Origin: Clostridia bacterium
Lineage (GTDB): Bacteria; Bacillota_A; Clostridia; Oscillospirales; Acutalibacteraceae
Assembly (NCBI GenBank): GCA_017390825.1
Contig: JAFPAK010000238.1
Location: 1 to 14,433 of the forward strand
DNA length: 14,433 nucleotides
Direction of reading: 5' to 3'
Positions 7,434 through 14,433 of the stretch are shown piece by piece (positions within the stretch are counted from its first letter, which is position 1; each line of letters begins with the position of its first letter). The notes beneath the pieces were generated by a model. That model saw only the letters and a list, made by a program, of their open reading frames with translations, had not been told where the DNA came from and did no database searches. The position numbers and the translations under genes are program-made.

Positions 7434-8447
7434 ATGATAGAGGTAAAAAACCTCACCAAGGATTACGGCGGACATCTTGCGGTAAATAATATTTCATTTA
7501 CTGTGAATGATGGCGAGATCCTCGGATTTTTGGGGCCTAACGGCGCCGGTAAATCAACCACTATGAATATGCTCACGGGCTATTTGTCAGCCACATCTGG
7601 CAGTGCATCCATTGATGAATTTGATGTGCTTTCCGATCCTATATCTGCAAAGAAGAAGCTCGGCTATCTTCCGGAGTTGCCGCCGCTTTATCTTGATATG
7701 ACAGTAAAGGAATATTTAAGCTTCGTGTATGAACTGAAGGGAGTAAAACTCCCGAAAGGACCTCATATCGAGGAAATATGCCGCCTTGTTAAAATAAAGG
7801 ATGTATATCACAGACTTATTAAAAACCTTTCCAAAGGTTATAAACAGCGTGTAGGCATTGCACAGGCCCTTATCGGAAATCCTAAGGTGCTTATTCTGGA
7901 CGAGCCCACAGTAGGACTTGATCCGAAGCAGATAATTGATATACGCAACCTCATCAGAATGCTCGGAAAAAAGCATACTGTTATTCTTTCCTCACATATT
8001 CTTTCAGAGGTTCAGGCTGTTTGCGACCGTGTTATTATTATCAACAAAGGCAAACTGATAGCAAACGATACTCCTGAAAATCTTTCAAACACCATGTCTG
8101 ATGACCATTCTCTCTCAATTATTGTTGAAGGCGATGAAAGCAAGATCAAGTCAGCGCTCGGCAACATTTCCGGCGTTAAATCAGTCAGCTTTGTACGAGG
8201 CAGCGGCGGCATCTGCGAATTCACAGTCGATCCGGTTGTCGGCTACGATATACGCAAGCAGGTGTTCAACTGCATTGCAAACAATAATTGGACGATGCTT
8301 CAGATGAAGAGCAACGAAATGACGCTTGAGGATATATTCCTTCGTCTTACCGACGAAACCTCTAATGCAGATGCGCTCGCACGCTCACTGAATAAGCGCA
8401 GTAATGAAACAGACAAGGAGGTAACAGAAAATGAAAGCGATAATTAA
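7434..8447 (+). CDS. ABC transporter ATP-binding protein, GldA/NosF-like
   Basis: A 337-residue cytoplasmic ATPase that powers the membrane partner encoded by the next gene. Visible motifs: Walker A GPNGAGKST (34-42), signature LSKGYKQR (132-139), Walker B VLILDEP (152-158) with the D-loop GLDP, and the H-loop histidine H188 in SSHIL. A C-terminal extension (about 220-310) ends in MTLEDIFLRLT, typical of multidrug/GldA-type ABC-2 exporters. The ATG at 7434 is chosen because GGAGG lies 8 bases upstream; the in-frame TTG at 7407 has no ribosome binding site. The end overlaps the permease start by 17 bases. The substrate is not predictable from the sequence; the following GldG-like and DUF4340 genes define the system type. 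Confidence 0.93.
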   Translation: MIEVKNLTKDYGGHLAVNNISFTVNDGEILGFLGPNGAGKSTTMNMLTGYLSATSGSASIDEFDVLSDPISAKKKLGYLPELPPLYLDMTVKEYLSFVYELKGVKLPKGPHIEEICRLVKIKDVYHRLIKNLSKGYKQRVGIAQALIGNPKVLILDEPTVGLDPKQIIDIRNLIRMLGKKHTVILSSHILSEVQAVCDRVIIINKGKLIANDTPENLSNTMSDDHSLSIIVEGDESKIKSALGNISGVKSVSFVRGSGGICEFTVDPVVGYDIRKQVFNCIANNNWTMLQMKSNEMTLEDIFLRLTDETSNADALARSLNKRSNETDKEVTENESDN

Positions 8448-9135
8448 GCGTGAGCTTCGTGCTTACTTTACTTCACCGCTGGGATATATCATTCTTACAG
8501 CACTTATGCTTTTCGGCGGTATATATTATCATGCATTGATACAGACGGGATATGCTGATCTTACATATCTTTTTAATGCTATGATAACTATCATCTTCTT
8601 TGTTATCCCAATAATCACTATGAGATGCTTTTCCGAAGAAAAGAAGCAAAAGACCGATCAGTTGTTTATGACCTCGCCTGTTAGCGTGGCATCGGTAGTT
8701 ATCGGCAAGTATATTGCGTGTCTTTCCTTCTTCTCAATATTCGTTGCTGCTATGGCAGTTTATAATTTTGTATTTTACTTCTTCGGTGCATCACCGGACA
8801 TTATGATATTCCTTGGTAATATCATAGGCATCGAGCTTTTTGCAGGCTCGCTTATCGCTATCGGCGTATTCATCAGTGCACTTACCGAAAGTCAGGTAGT
8901 TGCAGCGGTAGGCAGCTTTGCTGTTTCATTTATGCTTATGCTGCTTGATACTGTATCCACTCTTTTTGATAATGCTATCGTTACAGTTGTTTGCGATTGG
9001 ATATCCTTCTCTGACCGTTACTACACCTTTACCGACGGTATTTTTGATGTGGGAAATGCGATTTTCTTTATAAGCATTATTGTAGTATTTCTGTTTTTGA
9101 CTGTCCGTGCGATAGACAGAAAGCGTTGGGCATAA
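8431..9135 (+). CDS. ABC-2 type permease, GldF-like
   Basis: A 234-residue integral membrane protein with about six predicted helices (roughly 17-36, 46-66, 90-114, 122-146, 153-176 and 206-226). It opens with KAIIKRELRAYFTSPLGYII, the standard start of ABC-2 permeases of this family. It also contains CFSEEKKQKTDQLFMTSPVS, the cytoplasmic segment thought to couple to the ATPase. Length matches GldF-type subunits (about 240 residues). AAGGAGGTAA precedes the ATG, which lies inside the end of the ATPase gene, indicating tight translational coupling. Confidence 0.92.
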   Translation: MKAIIKRELRAYFTSPLGYIILTALMLFGGIYYHALIQTGYADLTYLFNAMITIIFFVIPIITMRCFSEEKKQKTDQLFMTSPVSVASVVIGKYIACLSFFSIFVAAMAVYNFVFYFFGASPDIMIFLGNIIGIELFAGSLIAIGVFISALTESQVVAAVGSFAVSFMLMLLDTVSTLFDNAIVTVVCDWISFSDRYYTFTDGIFDVGNAIFFISIIVVFLFLTVRAIDRKRWA

Positions 9136-9148
9136 AGGAGGTCAGAAT

Positions 9149-10732
9149 ATGAAACGCAATAAGAAAACAAAGGTCAATAACACCACACCTTTTTACAAAA
9201 AGCCGGGATTTAAGTACAGCACTATGTCAACAGTGATGATCGCCGTTTTCATAGTATGTATCGTGCTTGTAAACATACTTGCAACTGCACTTTCGCAGCG
9301 AATTGCGGCGCTGAATATCGACTTTACTTCTTCAAAAAGCTACACTATTACAGAAGAAAACAAGGAATATATTAAAGCAGTTGATAAAGATATCGTTATC
9401 ACCGTTGCCGGAACTGAAGAGTTTTACACCGGTGGCGAATATCTTGAATATATGGCCAGTTACTATTATTACAGCGATGAAACAGGCGGAAAATATCTTT
9501 CACAAACGATAGAACTACTTAAAACCTATGAAAAGCTGAACGACAATATCACACTTCAATTCATTGATCCGCAGACCCCTGCTTTTGATGAATATGCAGA
9601 TACCTATGCCAATGAAAGTATGTTCTACGGTGATATGATTGTAGAATGCACATTTACAAACTCGGCAGGCAAGGAACAGACGCGGCATAAGATACTCTAC
9701 CCGGAGGATCTGTATCAACTCGAGCAGTCTGACAGCTATTCTTATACCATTACAGGATCGACTGTTGAAACGGCGGTAACATCTGCCTTGTATTATGTAT
9801 CTGCAGAGCAGCAGGACAATATAGTTGTTATTTCCGGCTACGGTACATCTGATATCACCGAGCTTGAGACTCTGCTGAAAGCAAACAACTACGACTTCAC
9901 TACAATATCCGATCTTACAAGTGAGGACATTCCCGAGGAAACGGATATTATTATCCTTTGTGCTCCCACCTTCGATATGAGCGAAGACGATCTTGATAAG
10001 ATAGACGATTTTTTGCGTAATGACTCGCTTTCAAAAGGTCTTATGTATTTTGCATCGGGTGCACAGCAGGATCTGCCCAACCTTGAAAGTTTCCTGCTTG
10101 AATGGGGAATTAAATTTGAAAGCGGTACTGTTTACGAAACGGACAGCACAAATCATCTTTCTACCTCAAACACAGCAATGGGACTTTATACAACAGAATC
10201 GGAATTCACAGCGGATCTCAACTCATCATTGATCTTCATCTCAGACAATCTCCGACCTATGTCGGTAGCATTTGAACAAAACGGAAAATGCCAGACCGAG
10301 GAGTTGCTTACTACTTCCGATACAACTGTCATCCGTCCGAGAGGTGTTGATGACGATTGGACTGCAGACGATGCTGTAACTAACGAGGCAAAATACTCCG
10401 CCTCTATACTCAGTACTTACTCTCAAGAGGACTCATCAACAGGCAATGCAGTAAGCTCGTATGTATTTGCAATTGCTTCTGCTGATTTCATCAACAGCGA
10501 CTATATGTCAAGCTCTGCGACAGGTAATGAGGACTTTATGTTAAATGTTACCAACACAATGGCAAACCGTGAGACCGAAACTTACACCGTTTCAACCAAG
10601 GTTATTGACACAGCCTCATTTACTGCAAACGCTACAAGCAGCACAGTAGTTATGATAGTTTGTGTATTTGTTATCCCTGCTATCCTTATTTTCCTCGGAA
10701 TATTCGTTTATATAAGGAGGAAGAGAAGATAA
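9149..10732 (+). CDS. GldG-like ABC auxiliary membrane protein (PF09822 type)
   Basis: A 527-residue protein with a basic N-terminus, a transmembrane helix at about 27-49, a large extracytoplasmic region and a C-terminal helix (about 500-521) ended by RRKRR. Just after the first helix, LNIDFTSSKSYTITEE is the signature of the GldG/ABC_transp_aux family (usually LDLTxxKxYTLS). The region that follows reads as the thioredoxin-like and GATase-like folds of that family (NIVVISGYGTSDITELETLL ... DIIILCAPT). In gliding Bacteroidetes GldF/GldG form a transporter needed for motility; in Firmicutes the role is unknown. It starts 13 bases after the permease with AAGGAGG in front, and its stop shares one base with the next start (TAATG). 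Confidence 0.88.
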   Translation: MKRNKKTKVNNTTPFYKKPGFKYSTMSTVMIAVFIVCIVLVNILATALSQRIAALNIDFTSSKSYTITEENKEYIKAVDKDIVITVAGTEEFYTGGEYLEYMASYYYYSDETGGKYLSQTIELLKTYEKLNDNITLQFIDPQTPAFDEYADTYANESMFYGDMIVECTFTNSAGKEQTRHKILYPEDLYQLEQSDSYSYTITGSTVETAVTSALYYVSAEQQDNIVVISGYGTSDITELETLLKANNYDFTTISDLTSEDIPEETDIIILCAPTFDMSEDDLDKIDDFLRNDSLSKGLMYFASGAQQDLPNLESFLLEWGIKFESGTVYETDSTNHLSTSNTAMGLYTTESEFTADLNSSLIFISDNLRPMSVAFEQNGKCQTEELLTTSDTTVIRPRGVDDDWTADDAVTNEAKYSASILSTYSQEDSSTGNAVSSYVFAIASADFINSDYMSSSATGNEDFMLNVTNTMANRETETYTVSTKVIDTASFTANATSSTVVMIVCVFVIPAILIFLGIFVYIRRKRR

Positions 10733-12429
10733 TGGCAAACAAGCCTGACTCCTTGCAGGAATTCGAGAAGCTCCAACAAGAATTAAGCGAGAATTCCACT
10801 ATTTTCAGCGATACCGAATCGGAGGAGCCGAAGAAAAATAAAAATAAAAATAAAAGCAAATCAAGAACAAACCCATACACAAAGCTGCTTTGTGTAATGA
10901 TCGCAGCAGCAATAGTACTTGGCGGCTCGATATTTGCAGTAAAACAGCTTTGGATATTGCCGCAAGGTGAGAGTGGCGGCGAAGATAACACAGAAGCAAT
11001 ATATCTTACAGCCGATGCCGAAATCGCTCTTGATGATATGGAAAACGCCGCAGAAAACGCTGTAAGCAATATTCTTTCTATTACTATTGACCGAGGCAAC
11101 GAGAGTTATGAGATAGTTCCCGATAAAAGTGACGATGAAGTATTCTATAAGCTTAACGGATACGACGATATGCCTATGAATACCAACACATCAGGTTCTG
11201 TTTACGATATGATTTTTACAGTTGAGGCAGAGTCACGGCTTGACGGCGAATGGACACTTTCAGATTGCGGACTTGATGAGCCTGCACTTACCGTAACGGT
11301 CAAAATGGCTGACAACAGCGAATTTACAATTAAATTCGGCGATCAGCTCCCCGACAACAGCAGCTCAAGGTATGTTACTACCTCGCTTAAAGACGGAATT
11401 TATATCGTATCTGATGATTATTTCGATTCGTTTGATCTTTCGGTGTTGGATTATGTTGATCTTACTATTGTATCGGCTATTGAATCAACCGGTGATGATG
11501 ATCCGTATTTTTCAAGTGGTGAGCTTTCACGATTTGAATCTATCAGCTATTCGGGCACAAAGTTCAAAAAGAATATCGATCTTATATACGATCAGAACTC
11601 TGTTGATGCGTTGGTTTATAAGCTTACCTCCCCCACCTCAACTTATGCCGATGATGAAGCAATTTCCGAAGTTCTCACGCCTGTCAGCAGCGGATTTTCT
11701 GCATATGGTGCGTACTGTCTTGATCCCACTGCAGCGGACTACAAAAAATACGGACTTGAAAATCCTTATATCACAATAAAGTATGTTATCAAAGGAACAA
11801 CATATGTTCTCAGGTTCTCCGAAGCAGGTGCTTTTGAGGAAGGATACTACGCTTGCACCGTGAATGATGTTCCTGTTATTTACAAGGTTGCTTGCGACAC
11901 ATACGATTTTATTGAATATACAGCCGACGATATACGTAACACCGTTCTGTTTGCAAAAAATATAGATACTGTTCATTATTTGACCGCTGAATATGGCGAT
12001 ACAAAGGTTACCTACGAAATAACCTATTCCGAGGTAATTGAAAACGAGGAGGAAACTACCTCATCAGGTGAAGACACTACTGTAACGACCTCTGAAGAGG
12101 AATCAGAATATCAGCTCGAAGTATTCTGCAATAATCAGGTCGTAGTCGCCGAGGATTTCCAGAGGATCTATCAGGAGCTTGTAATGGTTAATGCAGTAGG
12201 TCATATCGATGATGACAGTGAGGTAATCGGTGAACCGACATTAAAACTTACGCTCGAATTCCATGATGGCAATGTTGATATACTTACCTTTACCAAGCAC
12301 GGAAGATATTACAGCTACAGAATAAACGGAATAGGCGATGTGCTGGTTCAGTCAAAAACAGTTGAATCGTTGATACAGCATTTTGACGATCTACAAGCAG
12401 GTAAAACTATTCCCGAACCGTATAAGTAA
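10732..12429 (+). CDS. DUF4340 domain-containing membrane-anchored protein
   Basis: A 565-residue protein with a charged cytoplasmic N-terminus, one transmembrane helix (about 51-70) and a large extracytoplasmic part. It carries DUF4340-like repeats: SDCGLDEPALTVTVKMADNS followed by FTIKFGD and a YVTTSL/GIYIVSDDYFDSF stretch. A second set follows further on (KYGLENPYITIKYV ... YYACTVNDVPVIYKV). DUF4340 proteins commonly follow GldG-like genes and are thought to belong to the same envelope complex; the molecular role is unknown. Residues 36-44 (NKNKNKNKS) and about 436-461 (Glu/Thr/Ser-rich) are low-complexity. The ATG at 10732 follows AGGAGG and overlaps the previous stop by one base. An in-frame start at 10660 lies inside the GldG-like gene without a ribosome binding site and is rejected. 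Confidence 0.87.
   Translation: MANKPDSLQEFEKLQQELSENSTIFSDTESEEPKKNKNKNKSKSRTNPYTKLLCVMIAAAIVLGGSIFAVKQLWILPQGESGGEDNTEAIYLTADAEIALDDMENAAENAVSNILSITIDRGNESYEIVPDKSDDEVFYKLNGYDDMPMNTNTSGSVYDMIFTVEAESRLDGEWTLSDCGLDEPALTVTVKMADNSEFTIKFGDQLPDNSSSRYVTTSLKDGIYIVSDDYFDSFDLSVLDYVDLTIVSAIESTGDDDPYFSSGELSRFESISYSGTKFKKNIDLIYDQNSVDALVYKLTSPTSTYADDEAISEVLTPVSSGFSAYGAYCLDPTAADYKKYGLENPYITIKYVIKGTTYVLRFSEAGAFEEGYYACTVNDVPVIYKVACDTYDFIEYTADDIRNTVLFAKNIDTVHYLTAEYGDTKVTYEITYSEVIENEEETTSSGEDTTVTTSEEESEYQLEVFCNNQVVVAEDFQRIYQELVMVNAVGHIDDDSEVIGEPTLKLTLEFHDGNVDILTFTKHGRYYSYRINGIGDVLVQSKTVESLIQHFDDLQAGKTIPEPYK
10834..10851 (+). repeat. Hexanucleotide AAAAAT x3 inside the DUF4340 gene
   Basis: Three exact tandem copies of AAAAAT encode Lys-Asn three times, just ahead of the transmembrane helix. 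A change in copy number would keep frame (6 bases), altering only linker length, but the A5 runs could also slip by one base. Confidence 0.8.
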
Positions 12430-12442
12430 AAATAAAAAATCA

Positions 12443-12469
12443 ATTTACCTATTGACAAGGTGGGTAAAT
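12443..12469. repeat. 7-bp inverted repeat spanning the -35 box of the trpB2 promoter
   Basis: ATTTACC (12443-12449) and GGTAAAT (12463-12469) are exact reverse complements 13 bases apart and flank TTGACA. This could be an operator, or a weak hairpin at the end of the ABC operon. There is no T-run after it, so it is not a convincing terminator. Confidence 0.35.
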
Positions 12470-12480
12470 GGTGATATAAT
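12452..12480 (+). promoter_or_regulatory. Consensus sigma-A promoter for the T-box/trpB2 transcript
   Basis: TTGACA (12452-12457) and TATAAT (12475-12480) are both perfect matches with the ideal 17-base spacer. Transcription would start near 12487, some 20 bases before stem I of the T-box. It lies only 22 bases past the stop of the DUF4340 gene, so trpB2 has its own promoter independent of the ABC operon. Confidence 0.85.
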
Positions 12481-12499
12481 TCAATAAACTAAATATTCA

Positions 12500-12773
12500 A
12501 ACCGTTGAAGCGGAGATAACGGCAATAATGCCTTTACAGAGAGCCTGTGGTGCTGAGAGTCAGGTAAGAAACAAGTTGTCAAATGGACCGCTGAGGGCGC
12601 AGTCAAATGGGAAAGTCCCAAAGTATTCTGCGACGTGTTGGCATACGTCAGTTGTCGGGGATATGTTGGTATCCTGCTAAGTGCATAGGGTCATTCCTAT
12701 GAATTCAAGGTGGCACCGCGGATAGTGTTTGTATTATTCGTCCTTGACAGAACACATATTTCTGTCAAGGACG
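12500..12773 (+). promoter_or_regulatory. T-box riboswitch, tryptophan-specific
   Basis: The T-box sequence AGGTGGCACCGCGG is at 12708-12721. Stem I is closed by AGCGG (12509-12513) and CCGCT (12588-12592), with the AGAGAG motif and distal loop around 12537-12565. The specifier codon is UGG (12584-12586), followed by A just before the stem I base, which reads the tRNA-Trp CCA anticodon. The bulge UGGC in the T-box would pair with the acceptor end and fits a G73 discriminator, which bacterial tRNA-Trp carries. Smaller hairpins lie between (12608-12620, 12632-12649, 12659-12674 and stem III at 12684-12701). AAGG of the T-box can pair with CCTT of the terminator's 5' arm to form the antiterminator. 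Uncharged tRNA-Trp should therefore permit read-through into trpB2. Confidence 0.93.
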
Positions 12774-12784
12774 TTTTCTGTTTT
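12739..12784 (+). terminator. T-box-controlled intrinsic terminator
   Basis: A perfect 14-bp stem (12739-12752 with 12760-12773; 5' arm CGTCCTTGACAGAA) with a 7-base loop is followed by TTTTCTGTTTT. Its 5' arm includes the TCCTT that pairs with the T-box in the antiterminated form. Confidence 0.9.
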
Positions 12785-12830
12785 ATAACTCCTTTGACTG
12801 AAATATAAAGTTAAAGGAGTTATCCTTTTT
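12785..12830 (+). terminator. Second terminator-like hairpin downstream of the T-box terminator
   Basis: ATAACTCCTTTGACT (12785-12799) pairs with AGTTAAAGGAGTTAT (12809-12823) over 15 bp, with one G-U pair and a 9-base loop, followed by CCTTTTT. It looks like an AT-rich intrinsic terminator placed 11 bases after the first one. It ends directly at the AGGAGG of the following small ORF, so it could also influence translation or RNA stability. Confidence 0.55.
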
Positions 12831-12844
12831 AGGAGGTAAATACA

Positions 12845-12931
12845 ATGCTGCTTACAAAACGTTGGCGCCCTGTGGGACGCCGAATCATCAATTTGTATAT
12901 GAAGAAATATCACATACTAAAACCAACTTAA
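12845..12931 (+). CDS. Small basic ORF (28 codons) in the trpB2 leader
   Basis: An ATG with AGGAGG 8 bases upstream opens a 28-codon frame ending in TAA, 21 bases before the trpB2 ATG. The peptide starts MLLTKRWRPVGRR and is strongly basic (about nine Lys/Arg), with a single Trp at position 7. The ribosome binding site is as good as that of trpB2, so it is probably translated when the T-box lets transcription through. It may be a leader peptide, a small basic protein or a chance frame used for coupling. I recognise no family. Confidence 0.4.
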   Translation: MLLTKRWRPVGRRIINLYMKKYHILKPT

Positions 12932-12952
12932 ATCTATACGGAGGTAATTATA

Positions 12953-14326
12953 ATGAAAACTGAAAAAATTCCTTATAAAATCTATCTTAACGAAAGCGAA
13001 ATGCCGAAAGCATGGTATAACCTGCGTGCCGATATGAAGAAGAAACCGGCACCGCTTCTTAATCCCGCAACACTTCAGCCGATGAAAGCAGAAGAACTTG
13101 AAGGTGTATTCTGTAAAGAACTCATTGCACAAGAGCTTGATAACGATACGCCTTTCTTTGAGATCCCCGAAGAAATCCGTAATTTCTATAGAATGTACCG
13201 TCCCGCACCGCTTGTTCGTGCCTACTGCCTTGAAGAAAAACTCCAAACTCCCGCAAAGATTTATTACAAATTTGAGGGCAACAACACAAGCGGCTCTCAT
13301 AAACTGAATTCCGCTATTGCTCAGGCATACTATGCCAAGAAGCAGGGACTTAAAGGCGTAACCACCGAAACCGGAGCCGGTCAATGGGGCACAGCTCTTT
13401 CCATGGCTTGTTCGTATTTTGATCTTGACTGCAAGGTGTATATGGTTAAATGTTCGTATGAGCAGAAGCCATTCCGCCGTGAAGTTATGCGCACCTACGG
13501 CGCATCAGTAACGCCGTCGCCGTCTATGGAAACCGAAGTCGGCAAGAATATCCTTGCTGAGCATCCTGGAACTACCGGCAGTCTTGGTTGTGCAATTTCC
13601 GAAGCAGTAGAAAGGGCTGTAACAAGCGAAGGTTATCGTTATGTGCTTGGAAGCGTACTCAATCAAGTGCTGCTTCATCAGTCGATTATCGGTCTTGAGA
13701 CCAAAACAGCTCTCGATAAATACGGCGTTAAACCCGACATCATTATCGGCTGCGCAGGTGGCGGCTCTAACCTTGGCGGTCTTATCGCACCTTTCATGGG
13801 CGAAAAGCTCCGTGGAGAAGCCGATTACCGTATCATTGCCGTTGAGCCTGCATCCTGTCCAAGCTTCACAAGAGGTGTATATACCTACGACTTCTGCGAT
13901 ACCGGAAAAGTTTGCCCGATGGCGAAAATGTACACGCTCGGCTGTGATTTCATTCCTTCCGCCAACCACGCAGGCGGTTTGCGCTATCACGGAATGAGCT
14001 CGACCCTTTCCGAACTTTACGATCAGGGACTTATGGAGGCAGTAAGCGTGAAACAGACCGATGTATTTGAAGCGGCAGAATACTTTGCAAGAGTTGAAGG
14101 TATCCTTCCCGCTCCCGAAAGCTCTCACGCTATTCGTGTTGCTATCGATGAAGCACTTAAATGTAAAGAGACCGGTGAAGAAAAAACTATTGTGTTTGGT
14201 CTTACGGGAACAGGCTATTTCGATATGGTGGCTTATGAGAAATTCCACGAAGGTGAAATGAGTGATTATATTCCTACCGATGATGAGCTTGCATCTTATC
14301 GCAGTAAGCTTCCAAAGGTAGACTAA
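12953..14326 (+). CDS. trpB: Tryptophan synthase beta chain, TrpB2 type
   Basis: A 457-residue fold-type II PLP enzyme of the long TrpB2 (TrpB-related) class rather than the roughly 400-residue TrpB1. The PLP lysine is K117 in GNNTSGSHKLNSA. The catalytic glutamate is E139 in TETGAGQWGTALS. The phosphate-binding loop is GGGSN (269-273), and the C-terminal PLP-ring contact region reads FGLTGTGYFD. The long N-terminal segment (MPKAWYNLRADM, PLLNPATLQP) and RYHGMSSTLSELYDQG are TrpB2 features. It converts serine and indole to tryptophan in the cytoplasm. No trpA or other trp gene is present here, so it may salvage free indole or act with a distant TrpA. The ATG at 12953 follows GGAGGTAA. Expression is controlled by the T-box upstream, with specifier UGG. 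Confidence 0.94.
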   Translation: MKTEKIPYKIYLNESEMPKAWYNLRADMKKKPAPLLNPATLQPMKAEELEGVFCKELIAQELDNDTPFFEIPEEIRNFYRMYRPAPLVRAYCLEEKLQTPAKIYYKFEGNNTSGSHKLNSAIAQAYYAKKQGLKGVTTETGAGQWGTALSMACSYFDLDCKVYMVKCSYEQKPFRREVMRTYGASVTPSPSMETEVGKNILAEHPGTTGSLGCAISEAVERAVTSEGYRYVLGSVLNQVLLHQSIIGLETKTALDKYGVKPDIIIGCAGGGSNLGGLIAPFMGEKLRGEADYRIIAVEPASCPSFTRGVYTYDFCDTGKVCPMAKMYTLGCDFIPSANHAGGLRYHGMSSTLSELYDQGLMEAVSVKQTDVFEAAEYFARVEGILPAPESSHAIRVAIDEALKCKETGEEKTIVFGLTGTGYFDMVAYEKFHEGEMSDYIPTDDELASYRSKLPKVD

Positions 14327-14355
14327 CCAAATTATTCAGATGGTATTTCACAAGA

Positions 14356-14390
14356 AACAGTGGCAGTCTACTAGACTGCTGCTGTTTTTT
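14356..14390 (+). terminator. Intrinsic terminator after trpB2
   Basis: AACAGTGGCAGTC (14356-14368) pairs with GACTGCTGCTGTT (14374-14386) over 13 bp, including two G-U wobbles, with loop TACTA and a run of six T at 14385-14390. It lies 30 bases after the stop codon. I see no gene in the remaining 43 bases. Confidence 0.85.
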
Positions 14391-14433
14391 ATTCCTAATA
14401 TAATAGAAAACAGTGTTAGAATTGTATCCAAAT

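Noticed and set aside
12430..12470. Terminator of the ABC operon at the ATTTACC/GGTAAAT repeat
   Set aside because: The stem is 7 bp, A/T-rich with a 13-base loop and no following T-run, and it overlaps a consensus promoter. Read-through into the T-box region is possible.
13505..14248. 247-residue minus-strand open frame opposite trpB2
   Set aside because: The plus-strand frame has unmistakable TrpB motifs throughout; the opposite frame is rich in Cys, His and Phe with no family likeness, typical of a shadow frame.
1..14433. CRISPR array, insertion sequence, prophage, tRNA or rRNA genes
   Set aside because: No regularly spaced repeats, transposase or integrase motifs, or tRNA/rRNA sequences were recognised on either strand.

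Overview
The window looks like chromosomal DNA from a low-to-moderate GC gut or rumen Clostridium-class bacterium, most likely Oscillospiraceae/Ruminococcaceae. The basis is strong AGGAGG-type ribosome binding sites, a T-box riboswitch, a clostridial-type single-chain PurL homologue, a secreted family 5 glycoside hydrolase and a GldF/GldG/DUF4340 ABC system. The assignment is inference; no rRNA or other marker gene is present.

Layout. Positions 1-7176 hold five minus-strand genes packed like an operon. In transcription order they are: a 1196-residue PurL-like protein; an archaeal-type cofactor-independent phosphoglycerate mutase homologue; a short-chain dehydrogenase; a beta-lactamase-fold serine hydrolase; and the first 156 residues of a lipoprotein GH5 cellulase that runs off the left edge. 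Positions 7177-7433 are a divergent control region with promoter-like sequences facing both ways and repeated TTAAGGC half-sites. Positions 7434-12429 hold a four-gene plus-strand operon: ABC ATPase, six-helix ABC-2 permease, GldG-like auxiliary protein and DUF4340 protein. Positions 12430-12952 hold a consensus sigma-A promoter, a tryptophan-specific T-box with its terminator, a second terminator-like hairpin and a 28-codon basic small ORF. Positions 12953-14326 encode a TrpB2-type tryptophan synthase beta chain, followed by an intrinsic terminator.

How the genes work together. The T-box reads UGG at the specifier position and UGGC in the antiterminator bulge, both fitting uncharged tRNA-Trp, so trpB2 should be switched on by tryptophan starvation. 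No trpA is present, so indole salvage is plausible. The ABC operon is a complete GldF/GldG-type complex whose substrate is unknown in non-gliding Firmicutes. The minus-strand operon has no obvious single pathway.

The most unusual item is the PurL-like protein. It aligns end to end with clostridial FGAM synthase and has an intact reading frame, a good promoter and a good ribosome binding site. Yet the signature catalytic motifs of both the synthetase and glutaminase active sites have been replaced by unrelated residues, in register where I can align them. It reads as a maintained pseudoenzyme rather than a working purine enzyme or a decaying pseudogene.
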